From an uncultured Treponema sp. (GTDB lineage Bacteria > Spirochaetota > Spirochaetia > Treponematales > Treponemataceae): a stretch of DNA of 20,611 bases. Shown piece by piece: positions 1 to 7,685 of this stretch. Under the pieces are notes generated by a model. That model was given only the letters and a program-made list of their open reading frames with translations, made no database searches and was not told the DNA's origin. The position numbers were made by a program, and so were the translations under genes. The stretch lies in NCBI GenBank assembly GCA_937900125.1, contig CALCEK010000013.1:1-20611 (forward strand), written 5' to 3'. How positions within the stretch are numbered: position 1 is the first letter of the stretch; the number at the start of each line of letters is the position of its first letter.

Positions 1-21
1 CCGTGGTACGTAATTTTCCAT
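1..21 (-). CDS. rplE: 50S ribosomal protein L5, N-terminal fragment (cut by window edge)
   Basis: Only the first seven codons are inside the window; they read MENYVPR. The ATG shares its A with the TAA stop of rplX (TAATG), so translation is probably coupled to L24. L5 follows L24 in the conserved spc order (L14, L24, L5), and a short N-terminus with a Y-V-P-R type motif fits L5, which binds 5S rRNA in the large subunit central protuberance. The call rests on gene order plus these few residues; the rest of the gene lies beyond position 1. Confidence 0.8.
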
Positions 22-344
22 TACAGTGTTTCTCCACACTTGCGGCAAACGCGAATTTTCTTGTCGCCGTCAATTTTATACCCTGCTTTAACAGGACGTC
101 CGCATTTCTTGCAGACGAGTGCTACGTTTGAAATATCAAGAGGAGCTTCTACTTCAGCTATGCCACCGGCATCCTGCTGACTTCTTCTCTTGATTGCCTT
201 CTTTACAAGGTTTGCACCGCTTACGATAACGCGAGCGTGTCCATTCTTTTCAAAAACGCGAACTACAGTTCCACGCTTTCCCTTGTCTTTTCCAGCAATG
301 ATTTCTACGTTGTCATCCTTATGAATTTTGTGTTTAATTTCCAT
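21..344 (-). CDS. rplX: 50S ribosomal protein L24
   Basis: A 107-residue protein matching bacterial L24, an early assembly protein of the large subunit that binds 23S rRNA domain I near the exit tunnel. The N-terminal KOW-type segment is visible at about residues 8-35 ([18 protein letters not shown]). The C-terminal third carries two CxxC pairs, C78/C81 and C100/C103, a zinc-ribbon-like form of L24 found in many bacteria; zinc binding is inferred. The AAGGAG ribosome site overlaps the stop codon of rplN, 11 nt before the ATG, which is a little long. The stop overlaps the rplE start as TAATG. Confidence 0.97.
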   Translation of the reverse strand: MEIKHKIHKDDNVEIIAGKDKGKRGTVVRVFEKNGHARVIVSGANLVKKAIKRRSQQDAGGIAEVEAPLDISNVALVCKKCGRPVKAGYKIDGDKKIRVCRKCGETL

Positions 345-359
345 AATGATTTCAACTCC

Positions 360-728
360 TTACAGTACTTCCGGAGCAAGTGAAATGATTTTCATAAAAT
401 CTTTATCACGGAGCTCGCGTGCTACTGGTCCAAAAATACGCTTTCCCTTTGGGTTGTGATCTGCATCAACGATAACGCATGCATTATCGTCAAAGCGAAT
501 GTATGTTCCGTCTGGGCGGCGGTATTCTTTCGCAACACGAACGATTACAGCCTTCTGTACTGAACCTTCTTTGATTGTAGATGTAGGAATAGCTTCCTTA
601 ACAGCTACCACAACGATGTCACCAATACCTGCATAACGGCGGTGTGAACCACCTAAAACCTTTATACATTGAACCATCTTGGCTCCGGAGTTATCGGCAA
701 CAACCAAATTTGATTGCATCTGAAGCAT
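360..728 (-). CDS. rplN: 50S ribosomal protein L14
   Basis: A 122-residue protein of the usual L14 length, starting [17 protein letters not shown], the typical N-terminus of the family. L14 sits at the subunit interface of the large subunit, where it contacts L19 and 16S rRNA helix 14 (bridge B8), and is the docking site of the silencing factor RsfS. The ATG has a clear AAGGAG site 7 nt upstream. It is the first gene of the classical spc unit, lying 16 nt downstream of rpsQ with no visible promoter or terminator between them, so here S10 and spc genes appear to be one transcript. Confidence 0.98.
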   Translation of the reverse strand: MLQMQSNLVVADNSGAKMVQCIKVLGGSHRRYAGIGDIVVVAVKEAIPTSTIKEGSVQKAVIVRVAKEYRRPDGTYIRFDDNACVIVDADHNPKGKRIFGPVARELRDKDFMKIISLAPEVL

Positions 729-744
729 TTTCTAACTCCTTACC

Positions 745-1017
745 TTATTTAGCTCTCTCGATAATTGAATCGAGACGCCAGCACTTATCTTTGCTGATGG
801 GGCTGCACTCTACAATGCGAACTGTGTCTCCTTCGTGAGCTTCGTTCTTTTCATCGTGAGCCTTGCACTTCTTAGTACGAGTAACATATTTCTTATAAAG
901 GCGGTCCATCTTTTTAGTATCGATAGAAACTACGATAGTTTTGTCCATCTTGTCACTTGTAACAATACCAACAAATGAACGCTTTGAAGCCTTTTTCTGA
1001 ACATTCTGTTCTTCCAC
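745..1017 (-). CDS. rpsQ: 30S ribosomal protein S17
   Basis: A 90-residue protein with the S17 OB-fold core: FVGIVTSDKMDKTIVV at about residues 15-30, followed by the conserved YKKYVTRTKKCKAHDE stretch. S17 is a primary binder of 16S rRNA helix 11 in the small subunit body. The start is GTG at 1017-1015, supported by an AGGAG site 6 nt upstream and by the lack of a nearby in-frame ATG. About ten residues precede the core, slightly longer than the E. coli N-terminus. It lies between rpmC (13 nt upstream) and rplN (16 nt downstream), the standard order. Confidence 0.97.
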   Translation of the reverse strand: MEEQNVQKKASKRSFVGIVTSDKMDKTIVVSIDTKKMDRLYKKYVTRTKKCKAHDEKNEAHEGDTVRIVECSPISKDKCWRLDSIIERAK

Positions 1018-1030
1018 GGTCAGCTCCTAC

Positions 1031-1270
1031 TTAGTTTGCTGCAGAAATCTTTTCAGCGGCAGCCTTGCGAAATTTCTCAAGGTCCTGCTGGTGAATAAGT
1101 GTATTCAAACGTGCAATTTCGCGACGAAGAGTACGCTTCTGCAAAGGATTATCTACATGGGCCATAACTGCCTGGAAGCGAAGGTCCATATACTGTTTCT
1201 TTGTTTCTTTAAGCTTAGCAACCAATTCGTCGTAAGAAAGATCGCTGTCTTTTTTCTTTTTGTCTGCCAT
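1031..1270 (-). CDS. rpmC: 50S ribosomal protein L29
   Basis: A 79-residue protein with the two-helix L29 signature: a lysine-rich start, then the LSYDELVAKLKETKKQYMDLRFQ helix and NPLQKRTLRREIARLNTLIHQQD. L29 lies beside the polypeptide exit tunnel with L23 and forms part of the docking platform for SRP and trigger factor. It is longer than the E. coli protein (63 residues), with extra charged residues at the N-terminus and an alanine-rich tail. AAGGAG sits 6 nt before the ATG. It follows rplP by 10 nt. Confidence 0.97.
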   Translation of the reverse strand: MADKKKKDSDLSYDELVAKLKETKKQYMDLRFQAVMAHVDNPLQKRTLRREIARLNTLIHQQDLEKFRKAAAEKISAAN

Positions 1271-1280
1271 TTCTTACTCC

Positions 1281-1697
1281 TTAGTCGATTGTTGGCTTAA
1301 ATGCCACTTTTGTTTTGATTGGAAGCTTACTTGCAGCCAAGTGCATAGCCTTTTCTGCAATAGCCTTATCAACACCGGCAACTTCAAAAAGAATCATGCC
1401 AGGTTTAATGTTTGCTGCCCATAATTCCGGAGCACCCTTACCTTTACCCATGCGAGTTTCAGCAGGTTTCTTGGAAATAGGCTTATCTGGGAACACACGA
1501 GTCCAAATCTGACCCTTACGTTCCATACAGCGGTTGATTGCAACACGAGCAGCTTCAATGTGCTTTGCACTGAGCCAAACCGGTTCCATAGCAACTAATG
1601 CTACTTCACCAAAATCCACTGTATTATCACGGGTAGCACAACCCTTTGTTCTACCACGCTGAACCTTGCGGTGAATAACTCTTTTAGGACTAAGCAT
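1281..1697 (-). CDS. rplP: 50S ribosomal protein L16
   Basis: A 138-residue protein of normal L16 length with the family start [19 protein letters not shown] and the central [21 protein letters not shown] block. L16 binds 23S rRNA near the A site and positions the aminoacyl-tRNA acceptor arm; its assembly is a late step of large subunit maturation. The ATG lies inside the end of rpsC, overlapping it by 8 bp (ATGCTTAG), so translation is likely coupled to S3. A GGAGG site is within rpsC, 10 nt before the ATG. Confidence 0.98.
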   Translation of the reverse strand: MLSPKRVIHRKVQRGRTKGCATRDNTVDFGEVALVAMEPVWLSAKHIEAARVAINRCMERKGQIWTRVFPDKPISKKPAETRMGKGKGAPELWAANIKPGMILFEVAGVDKAIAEKAMHLAASKLPIKTKVAFKPTID

Positions 1698-2442
1698 TTT
1701 CTACTTTTCCTCCCTCTGCTTTTGGAGCACGGGCTTTGCGTTCACCGTTACCAGAGCGCTCGCGGCGTGGCTTTTTAACTACCTCACCTGCATCTTCGTT
1801 CTGTTCATGTCCGTAGTTCATTCCATTGTATACCCATACCTTAATGCCAATCTTACCATAAGTGGTAAGTGCTTCGTAGGTACCGTAGTCAATGTCTGCA
1901 CGGAGAGTGTGAAGAGGAACACGTCCTTCCTTATGCTCTTCGCTTCTTGTCATATCTGCACCAGCAAGACGACCAGAAAGACGAATTTTAATACCCTGTG
2001 CACCGTTCTTCATTGCATTTGAAGAAGCCTGCTTCAAAGCTTTGCGGAAAGAACCGCGTCCAGCAAGCTGACGTCCAATATTCTGAGCAATAAGTGAAGC
2101 ATTAACTTCTGCACGCTTTACTTCTTTGATCTTAATCTGAACTTTCTTTGTAAGCTGCTTCTGGATATCTGCGCTAATCTTTTCGATAGTAGCGCCCTTG
2201 ACACCAATAATCACACCTGGGCGTGCTGTATGTATTACAATAGTTACACGCTGAGGATGACGTACGATTTCGATTTCTGCAATGTCCGCATTTTTGCACT
2301 CTGGGAGTTCGCTAACCAGCTTGCGGATTTTCATATCCTCAAGGAAAAGGTCTGCATACTCACGAGAGTCTGCGTACCAGCGAGACTGCCATGTCTTGTT
2401 TATACCAAGACGTAAACCGATAGGATTAACTTTCTGACCCAT
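1690..2442 (-). CDS. rpsC: 30S ribosomal protein S3
   Basis: A 250-residue S3 beginning [13 protein letters not shown], the standard start. The KH domain is seen at about residues 60-110 with the GxxG loop GVKG at 80-83; the C-terminal domain holds [12 protein letters not shown] and the GIKVWVYNG strand. S3 lies at the mRNA entry tunnel of the small subunit and contributes to mRNA unwinding. It is about 17 residues longer than E. coli S3 because of a C-terminal tail rich in Lys, Arg and Gly ([14 protein letters not shown]), probably disordered and RNA-binding. The ATG directly follows the rplV stop (TAAATG, no gap), and the gene end overlaps rplP by 8 bp. Confidence 0.98.
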   Translation of the reverse strand: MGQKVNPIGLRLGINKTWQSRWYADSREYADLFLEDMKIRKLVSELPECKNADIAEIEIVRHPQRVTIVIHTARPGVIIGVKGATIEKISADIQKQLTKKVQIKIKEVKRAEVNASLIAQNIGRQLAGRGSFRKALKQASSNAMKNGAQGIKIRLSGRLAGADMTRSEEHKEGRVPLHTLRADIDYGTYEALTTYGKIGIKVWVYNGMNYGHEQNEDAGEVVKKPRRERSGNGERKARAPKAEGGKVENA

Positions 2443-2799
2443 TTACTTTCCCGCCTTCTCGTCAACTACAACAGTGATATGGCACATACGGCGCAAGAGC
2501 TGATCAGCACGTCCGCGTGCACGGAACCATAATCTCTTGAGACGAGGACCTTCGTCAATGCGAATCTCCTTAACGTACAACATATCTTCATCGAGCTTCT
2601 TATTTGCATTAAGAGCATTAGCAACAGCAGACTTGAGTGTACCGTTGATAAGCTTTGCACCCTTCTGAGGCATAACATCGAGGATTGCCATAGCCTCTGA
2701 AGCAGACTTACGCTTTATAACATTAGCTACTGGGCGTACCTTTGTAGGTGAAGCGATAAGGAATTTTGTGGTTGCTTTGTAACCTGTATTTTCAGCCAT
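2443..2799 (-). CDS. rplV: 50S ribosomal protein L22
   Basis: A 118-residue L22 with the usual features: [22 protein letters not shown] near the N-terminus and the long beta-hairpin near the C-terminus ([20 protein letters not shown]), whose tip lines the exit tunnel constriction together with L4. In known bacteria this loop is a site of macrolide-resistance changes; no truncation of it is visible here. AAGGAG sits 7 nt before the ATG. It follows rpsS by 11 nt and abuts rpsC without a gap. Confidence 0.98.
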   Translation of the reverse strand: MAENTGYKATTKFLIASPTKVRPVANVIKRKSASEAMAILDVMPQKGAKLINGTLKSAVANALNANKKLDEDMLYVKEIRIDEGPRLKRLWFRARGRADQLLRRMCHITVVVDEKAGK

Positions 2800-2810
2800 T
2801 TTATAACTCC

Positions 2811-3092
2811 TTATTTACCAGCTGCTTTGTCACCGCCATGACCCTTGAATGTACGTGTTGCAGCAAACTCACCAAGCTTGTGGCCTACTAAGTTTTCTGT
2901 AATATATACAGGAATCCATGACTTACCATTGTGAACAGAAATAGTATTTCCAACCATTTCTGGAATTATTGTAGAGCAGCGTGAATAGGTTTTAATCATT
3001 TTCTTATCAGCTGCTGATGATTTGTTCATTTCAGAAACCTTTTTGTAAAGAGACTTCTCTACGAAAGGTCCTTTCTTAACTGATCTTGACAC
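2811..3092 (-). CDS. rpsS: 30S ribosomal protein S19
   Basis: A 93-residue S19 beginning [15 protein letters not shown], with the diagnostic [28 protein letters not shown] and the ending [16 protein letters not shown]19 sits in the small subunit head with S13 and S7 and takes part in the intersubunit bridge near the A/P-site tRNAs. The start is GTG at 3092-3090: an AGGAG site lies 6 nt upstream and the next residues SRSVKKGP match the family start. It is 14 nt downstream of rplB. Confidence 0.98.
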   Translation of the reverse strand: MSRSVKKGPFVEKSLYKKVSEMNKSSAADKKMIKTYSRCSTIIPEMVGNTISVHNGKSWIPVYITENLVGHKLGEFAATRTFKGHGGDKAAGK

Positions 3093-3106
3093 GATAAACT
3101 CCTACG

Positions 3107-3931
3107 CTACTTCTTGCGACGACTGATAATAAAGCGGCTTGAAGTCTTTCTCTTGTTGCGTGTTTTGTAACCACGACAAGGCTGACCCCAAGGAGTAACA
3201 GGCTGATGTCCCTTACCAGCGCCTTCACCACCACCAAGTGGATGATCCACTGGGTTCATTGCCATACCACGAACTGTTGGGCGAACACCTCTCCAACGAG
3301 AGCGACCTGCTTTACCAAGACTTGTGTTCATGCGGTCTTCGTTTCCTACGATACCGATTGTGGCATAACATTTACCATTAACACGGCGCTGTTCTCCAGA
3401 AGGAAGACGAATTGTAACATACTCACCTTCTTTTGCAGCAACCAAAGCTCCAGCACCTGCTGAACGAACAAGCTGTCCGCCACGACCAAGTGTAAGCTCA
3501 ATGTTATGTACTGTAAAACCTACAGGAATTACAGAAAGTGGAAGTGCATTTCCTACAGTTGGAGCTGCGTTTTCGCCAGACATAATCTTCTGACCTACAG
3601 TTAAACCCTTTGGAGCAATAATGTAGCGCTTTTCTCCATCTGCATAAGCAATAAGAGCGATATCCGCACTGCGGAATGGATCATACTCGATTGTCTTTAC
3701 AGTTCCAGGAATACCGTGCTTGTCGCGCTTAAAGTCGATTTCACGATACTTTCTCTTGTGACCGCCACCCTGGTGACGTACAGAAATACGTCCACCCTGT
3801 CCACGGCCAGCCTTTGCAGAACGACCGGAAGTCAGGCTTTTTTCGGGTTTATCGGCTGTAATTGCTTCGCGAACTAAATCAATGCGTCCGCGTGTACCTT
3901 TTGAATAAGGTTTATATACTTTAAGAGCCAT
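3107..3931 (-). CDS. rplB: 50S ribosomal protein L2
   Basis: A 274-residue L2, the usual bacterial length. It has the N-terminal [18 protein letters not shown] block (about 52-69), the OB-like and SH3-like central domains, and the C-terminal [19 protein letters not shown]2 is a primary 23S rRNA binder needed for subunit association and peptidyl transferase assembly. The His of the NPVDHP motif (H230), equivalent to the functionally important E. coli His229, is kept. The following residue pair is PL rather than the common PH (DHPLGGGEG), which I take as lineage variation. The ATG has an AAGGGG site upstream. The gap to rplW is 29 nt. Confidence 0.98.
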   Translation of the reverse strand: MALKVYKPYSKGTRGRIDLVREAITADKPEKSLTSGRSAKAGRGQGGRISVRHQGGGHKRKYREIDFKRDKHGIPGTVKTIEYDPFRSADIALIAYADGEKRYIIAPKGLTVGQKIMSGENAAPTVGNALPLSVIPVGFTVHNIELTLGRGGQLVRSAGAGALVAAKEGEYVTIRLPSGEQRRVNGKCYATIGIVGNEDRMNTSLGKAGRSRWRGVRPTVRGMAMNPVDHPLGGGEGAGKGHQPVTPWGQPCRGYKTRNKRKTSSRFIISRRKK

Positions 3932-3960
3932 ATGGTTCCCCTTACTTACAGTTTAAAGGC

Positions 3961-4245
3961 TTAAGCGCCCTCAAACACCTTGATTGTTTCACCTGGTGCC
4001 AACTTAACAATAGCCTTCTTATAGGAAGAAGTCTTGCCTGGGCGACCACGGAGTCTCTTAACCTTGCCGTTAACATTAACTGTTGTGCAATCCACAACTT
4101 TAACGTTAAAGAGTTTACGAACGGCTTCCTTAATCTGAATTTTAGAAGCATCTGAGCGAACAATAAATGTATATTTATTCTGCTCACGAAGCTCTGTAGC
4201 CATTTCAGAAAGCACTGGCTCAATAAGAACGTCTTCGAATGTCAT
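3961..4245 (-). CDS. rplW: 50S ribosomal protein L23
   Basis: A 94-residue L23 with the family pattern: FEDVLIEPVLSEMATELREQNKYTFIVRSDASKIQIKEAVRKLFNVKV, then the loop with RLRGRPGKTSSYKKAIVKL. L23 is at the tunnel exit and is the main docking point for trigger factor and SRP. The first A of its ATG is the last A of the rplD stop (TAATG), so translation is likely coupled to L4. Length is within the normal range. Confidence 0.97.
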   Translation of the reverse strand: MTFEDVLIEPVLSEMATELREQNKYTFIVRSDASKIQIKEAVRKLFNVKVVDCTTVNVNGKVKRLRGRPGKTSSYKKAIVKLAPGETIKVFEGA

Positions 4246-4880
4246 TAGTTTGCCTCCAGTGCTGCGTAGAACTCAGAAAGGTTCTTAGCTGCGCTTTCAA
4301 GAAGGATAACCTTGCGTCCATAGTAAAGATCATGCGCGCGAAGACGATTGAAAGAAAGGAAGTATACATTGGGAAGATTACGTCCAGCCTGCTTAATAAG
4401 CTTGTCATCATCCTTAAGAATGATTACTGTGCGTTCATCCTTAGCAAAGTTGTTTAAAATCTTTACTAAATCCTTTGTCTTGCCGCTTTCTACAGTAAAA
4501 TCTTCTACCACTGTAAGAGTATCTTCCTGAGCCTTCATACTAAGGATAGACTTCATTGCAAGGCGTTTTTCCTTTTTAGGAATATAATAGCTGTAATCGC
4601 GTGGTTTTGGTCCAAAAGTAATACCACCGCCAACCATAATTGGAGACTTTTTGTCACCACGGCGTGCATTACCAGTTCCCTTCTGCTTGTATGGCTTTGA
4701 GTTTGAGCCATGAACCTCTGAACGGTCCTTTGTACATGCAGTTCCAACACGTTTATTTGCTAATTCGTTAGTGATGGCATAATAGATAACATCTTCGTTC
4801 ACAGGGAGACCGAAAATTTTATCATCAAGATTTATTGTCCTGAGTTCTTTACCATCGATTGAATAGACTTTCTTTTCCAT
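4245..4880 (-). CDS. rplD: 50S ribosomal protein L4
   Basis: A 211-residue L4. The extended tunnel loop is present at about residues 45-95 (KDRSEVHGSNSKPYKQKGTGNARRGD followed by a GGGITFGPKPRDYSYYIPKKE stretch), and the globular part ends with VILLESAAKNLSEFYAALEAN. L4 is a primary 23S rRNA binder lining the exit tunnel; in gamma-proteobacteria it also represses its own S10 operon through the leader RNA. Whether that happens here is unknown, although hairpins do flank rpsJ in this operon. The gap to rplC is 14 nt; the ribosome site is a GGGG run 6 nt before the ATG. Confidence 0.97.
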   Translation of the reverse strand: MEKKVYSIDGKELRTINLDDKIFGLPVNEDVIYYAITNELANKRVGTACTKDRSEVHGSNSKPYKQKGTGNARRGDKKSPIMVGGGITFGPKPRDYSYYIPKKEKRLAMKSILSMKAQEDTLTVVEDFTVESGKTKDLVKILNNFAKDERTVIILKDDDKLIKQAGRNLPNVYFLSFNRLRAHDLYYGRKVILLESAAKNLSEFYAALEAN

Positions 4881-4894
4881 ACTATTCCCCGACC

Positions 4895-5515
4895 TTATTT
4901 CTTAACAGCGCTCTTAACAATGAGCGTGCAGTTCTTAACTCCAGGAACGGCTCCACGAACCATCAAAACCTTGAGCTCGGGGTCAACTTTCACAACCTTG
5001 AGGTTCTGAACAGTTACACGTTCATTTCCCATGCGTCCTGCCATTTTAATACCTTTCAAGCTGTGTCCAGGGGTTGTACATGCACCAGTACCACCTGCTT
5101 CGCGATGGAACTTAGAACCGTGAGTTGCACGTCCTCCGTGGAATCCCCAGCGCTTCATAACACCCTGAAAACCTTTACCTTTAGAGGTTGCGGTTACGTC
5201 AATGAAGCGTACTCCGTTAAATAATTCAACACCAATCTGGTCACCAACTTTTACTTCTCCGTCAAAATCACGGAATTCTTTAAGGTGACGTTTTGGACTG
5301 ATGTCCTCTGGAAACTGTCCGGCATAAGCTTTGCTGGCCTTGTTTTTCTTTAAATCTTCAAGACCGAGTACTACAGCGTTATAACCGCATTTTTCCTCTG
5401 ATTTTGTAGCAACAACAGTGTTTGGTTCGACGTGGATCACGGTTACTGGTGTCAGGTTTCCGTTTTCGTCAAAAACTTGTGTCATTCCTACTTTTTTTGC
5501 TATCAGACCTTTCAT
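4895..5515 (-). CDS. rplC: 50S ribosomal protein L3
   Basis: A 206-residue L3 starting MKGLIAKKVGMTQVFDENGN. It has the central KGFQGVMKRWGFHGGRATHGSKFHREAGG element that reaches toward the peptidyl transferase centre and the conserved GRMGNERVTVQNL near the C-terminus. L3 initiates large subunit assembly with L24. The ATG has AGGAG 6 nt upstream. The 80-nt spacer to rpsJ holds two inverted repeats, described separately. No sign of truncation. Confidence 0.98.
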   Translation of the reverse strand: MKGLIAKKVGMTQVFDENGNLTPVTVIHVEPNTVVATKSEEKCGYNAVVLGLEDLKKNKASKAYAGQFPEDISPKRHLKEFRDFDGEVKVGDQIGVELFNGVRFIDVTATSKGKGFQGVMKRWGFHGGRATHGSKFHREAGGTGACTTPGHSLKGIKMAGRMGNERVTVQNLKVVKVDPELKVLMVRGAVPGVKNCTLIVKSAVKK

Positions 5516-5537
5516 CTGAATCTCCTATTGGCCGCCA

Positions 5538-5597
5538 TTCCCGATCCAGTGGGAACCGTACCCTTTATTTACAGAAAGTTTTGAAACCCTAAAACTT
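5538..5597 (-). promoter_or_regulatory. Two hairpins in the rpsJ-rplC spacer
   Basis: The 80-nt gap between rpsJ and rplC holds two inverted repeats. The first in transcript order pairs AAGTTTT with AAAACTT (5591-5597 and 5576-5582, 8-nt loop) and overlaps the rpsJ stop codon. The second pairs TTCCC with GGGAA (5551-5555 and 5538-5542, 8-nt loop) and lies about 12 nt before the rplC ribosome site. Neither is followed by a U-run, so they do not look like intrinsic terminators. They may influence mRNA decay or L3 translation; function is inferred only from position. Confidence 0.4.
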
Positions 5598-5904
5598 ACT
5601 GTTTAATTTCTACATCAACGCCAGCTGGAAGTTCCAACTTCATAAGTGAATCCATTACTTCTGAACTTGGTTCAAAAATATCGATAAGGCGTTTGTGTGT
5701 TCTCATTTCAAACTGCTCACGTGACTTTTTGTTTACGAAAGGTGAGCGAAGTACAGTTACCTTATTGATTCTGGTTGGAAGAGGTATAGGTCCTGAAACC
5801 TTAGCACCTGCATTCTTAACCTGCTGTACGATGTCTTTTGCACTCTGATCGATAAGAGCTACGTCAAAAGCACGAAGTCTTACACGAATCTTGCCGTTTG
5901 CCAT
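5596..5904 (-). CDS. rpsJ: 30S ribosomal protein S10 / NusE
   Basis: A 102-residue S10 with the standard start [21 protein letters not shown], the central [44 protein letters not shown] and the C-terminal [11 protein letters not shown]10 is a head protein of the small subunit and, as NusE, the link that binds the NusG KOW domain during transcription-translation coupling; nusG is in the same gene block. An AGGAG site lies 7 nt before the ATG. A strong hairpin sits immediately upstream of this ribosome site. Confidence 0.98.
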   Translation of the reverse strand: MANGKIRVRLRAFDVALIDQSAKDIVQQVKNAGAKVSGPIPLPTRINKVTVLRSPFVNKKSREQFEMRTHKRLIDIFEPSSEVMDSLMKLELPAGVDVEIKQ

Positions 5905-5919
5905 CTCATTACTCCTAGG

Positions 5920-5957
5920 AAATATAACGACACAGCAAAAACTGCATCGTTATATTT
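5920..5957 (-). promoter_or_regulatory. Strong 16-bp RNA hairpin between tuf and rpsJ
   Basis: The 60-nt tuf-rpsJ gap is mostly one inverted repeat. Eleven perfect base pairs (AAATATAACGA at 5957-5947 with TCGTTATATTT at 5930-5920) continue through two G-U wobble pairs and three more Watson-Crick pairs to a 6-nt UUUUUG loop. The two wobbles pair only in the minus-strand RNA, since the plus strand would have A-C mismatches there. This suggests selection on the mRNA rather than on DNA. No U-run follows; the 3' arm ends 2 nt before the rpsJ TAGGAG ribosome site. Candidate roles are attenuation, nuclease processing separating tuf from rpsJ mRNA, or control of S10 translation. Confidence 0.6.
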
Positions 5958-5964
5958 ATCGAAT

Positions 5965-7152
5965 CTACTCTACGATCTTTGTTACCTGGCCAGAAGCGAT
6001 TGTGCGTCCACCTTCGCGGATAGCAAGCTTAAGGCCTTCGTCCATAGCGATTGGGTGAATAAGTTCACCAACGATCTTTACGTTGTCGCCTGGTTTTACC
6101 ATTTCTACGCCGTCAGCGAGGTTAACTGTACCAGTGATATCTGTTGTGCGGAAGTAGAACTGTGGGCGGTATCCAGAGAAGAACGGGCTGTGACGTCCAC
6201 CTTCTTCCTTTGAAAGAACGTAAATCTGTGCTTCGAACTTTGTATGTGGGTGAATTGTTCCAGGAGCAGCAAGAACCTGACCACGGATAACATCTTTCTT
6301 TTCAACACCACGAAGAAGAATACCTGCATTATCGCCAGCCATACCTTCAGACAATGTTTTGTTGAACATTTCGATACCTGTAACAACAGAGTTTGCTGTT
6401 GGACGAATACCAACGATTTCTACAGGGTCGCTCAAGTGAACAATACCACGTTCGATACGTCCAGTAACAACAGTTCCACGTCCAGAAATCGTAAAGATGT
6501 CTTCAATAGGCATCAAGAATGGTTTCTGGTCATCACGAACTGGGTCATCAAACCAGCTATCCATTGTAGAAAGAAGCTCTTCAATGCACTTTGTATTATC
6601 TGGATTGTCAGATTCATTCAACGCTTTAAATGCTGAACCTTGAATAATTGGTGTATCAGCAGAGAAACCATAACTAGCAACTGTATCTTTTACTTCTTCA
6701 ACAACTAGCTCAAGCAAATCTGGGTCATCAACAAGGTCTGTCTTGTTCAAGAAAACGATAATCTTTGGAACACCAACCTGACGAGCGAGCAACAAGTGTT
6801 CTTTTGTCTGTGGCATAACAGAATCAGGTGCAGAAACAACAAGAACAGCACCGTCCATCTGAGCAGCACCAGTAATCATGTTTTTAACATAGTCAGCGTG
6901 ACCTGGGCAGTCGATGTGTGCATAGTGTCTTTTGTCTGATTGATACTCAAGGTGGCGACTGTTAATAGTAATACCACGAGCTTTTTCCTCTGGAGCATTA
7001 TCAATTTCATCATACTTGAGCAACTTATCACCATACTTTTTTGCACAGTAAGCTGTGATAGCAGCTGACAGAGTGGTCTTACCATGGTCAACGTGACCGA
7101 TGGTTCCAACGTTCATGTGAGGTTTAGTTCTTTTGAACTCTTCCTTTGCCAT
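5965..7152 (-). CDS. tuf: Translation elongation factor EF-Tu
   Basis: EF-Tu carries aminoacyl-tRNA to the ribosomal A site as a GTP complex. With the start chosen at 7152 it has 395 residues, the usual length, and begins [20 protein letters not shown]. An AGGGAG site lies 6 nt upstream; an in-frame extension to 7191 would add 13 residues unlike any EF-Tu. GTPase motifs are complete: GHVDHGKT 19-26, switch I RGITI 59-63, DCPGH 81-85, NKTD 136-139, SAF 173-175. Domains II and III follow, with [19 protein letters not shown] near the C-terminus. One residue differs from the usual pattern: Ser111 where the PDGxMPQT motif has Gly. It is the first gene after the rpsG terminator and leads the S10 cluster. 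Confidence 0.98.
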   Translation of the reverse strand: MAKEEFKRTKPHMNVGTIGHVDHGKTTLSAAITAYCAKKYGDKLLKYDEIDNAPEEKARGITINSRHLEYQSDKRHYAHIDCPGHADYVKNMITGAAQMDGAVLVVSAPDSVMPQTKEHLLLARQVGVPKIIVFLNKTDLVDDPDLLELVVEEVKDTVASYGFSADTPIIQGSAFKALNESDNPDNTKCIEELLSTMDSWFDDPVRDDQKPFLMPIEDIFTISGRGTVVTGRIERGIVHLSDPVEIVGIRPTANSVVTGIEMFNKTLSEGMAGDNAGILLRGVEKKDVIRGQVLAAPGTIHPHTKFEAQIYVLSKEEGGRHSPFFSGYRPQFYFRTTDITGTVNLADGVEMVKPGDNVKIVGELIHPIAMDEGLKLAIREGGRTIASGQVTKIVE

Positions 7153-7581
7153 GATCTTCTCCCTTTGCCTTACAGGATTATCCTGCGGCATATCTTTATT
7201 TTATGTGCTGCACTTTAAGCCAGAAAATATCACCCTTAAAAAGCAATGATACTTTCGCATACACACTTTAAACTATATAAAAAAATGAAGATGATAAAAG
7301 GAAAAGAGTCTTTACGACTAATTTATCAGAACCCTACTTCATCAATTCGAAGCAGCTGCCCGACACCACCTAACACCATCAACATTGACGACTGGTTTGG
7401 CATCTATGAGCAAGCGGAATCACAACCGCCAATCAGGACTCCTAAACGCCAAACGCATCTTAGGGTGCAAAATCTGAATGTCAGCAAAAACGCTAACAAA
7501 CTTTACGATTTTTACCAGACAAATAATTGTCCGCCTGATTTCTCAAAGAACCCTATTCCGAAAACAATTCGGATTAAACGT
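7153..7581 (-). ncRNA. Structured 5' leader of the tuf-S10 transcript (candidate)
   Basis: About 430 nt separate the predicted start point (about 7581) from the tuf ATG, with no convincing gene on either strand. The first 140 nt form four successive inverted repeats in the minus RNA: CCGAA/TTCGG (7558-7572), GACAA/TTGTC (7518-7531), GTTAGC/GCTGAC (7480-7497) and a CCTAA/TTAGG stem extended by four inner pairs (7441-7464). The 9-mer AGAACCCTA occurs twice on the plus strand (7328 and 7547) within a longer imperfect match. No resemblance to tmRNA, RNase P RNA, SRP RNA or a tRNA was seen. It may be a cis-acting leader or a separate small RNA; this is inference. Confidence 0.4.
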
Positions 7582-7587
7582 GTAATA

Positions 7588-7616
7588 GTTATATACTTTT
7601 TTGAATTTTATTGCAA
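7588..7616 (-). promoter_or_regulatory. Predicted sigma70-type promoter for tuf and the S10 cluster
   Basis: On the minus strand TTGCAA (7616-7611) and TATAAC (7593-7588) are separated by exactly 17 bp, giving good -35 and -10 matches. The promoter lies about 35 bp downstream of the rpsG terminator hairpin, the place expected for a new transcription unit. The predicted start is near 7581. The spacer is A/T rich. It is the best promoter-like sequence I found in the window. Confidence 0.65.
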
Positions 7617-7648
7617 GTGAATTTCGTCAAAAAAAGACAAAATTTTAT

Positions 7649-7675
7649 AAAAAAAGCTCTGCATTTTTGCAGAGC
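7649..7675 (-). terminator. Intrinsic terminator after rpsG
   Basis: In the minus-strand RNA an 8-bp stem (GCTCTGCA at 7675-7668 with TGCAGAGC at 7663-7656, loop AAAA) is followed directly by a run of seven Us (7655-7649). It begins about 10 nt after the rpsG stop codon. This is a textbook rho-independent terminator and closes the secE-to-rpsG gene block. There is no T-run on the plus strand side, so it is one-directional. Confidence 0.9.
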
Positions 7676-7685
7676 CTAATTTTAA

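Noticed and set aside
7153..7191. Thirteen-residue N-terminal extension of EF-Tu
   Set aside because: The ribosome site AGGGAG lies inside it at the right distance for the ATG at 7152, and EF-Tu proteins start MAKE at that point.
7304..7406. Small frame in the tuf leader (minus strand, starting MPNQSSML) as a leader peptide
   Set aside because: No ribosome site, no run of regulatory codons and no paired terminator/antiterminator after it.
7246..7620. Open frame of 124 codons on the plus strand between tuf and rpsG
   Set aside because: No ribosome site before either ATG, no recognisable domain, and it runs antisense through the predicted tuf promoter and the stem-loops of the leader. More likely chance, though a small orphan gene cannot be fully excluded.
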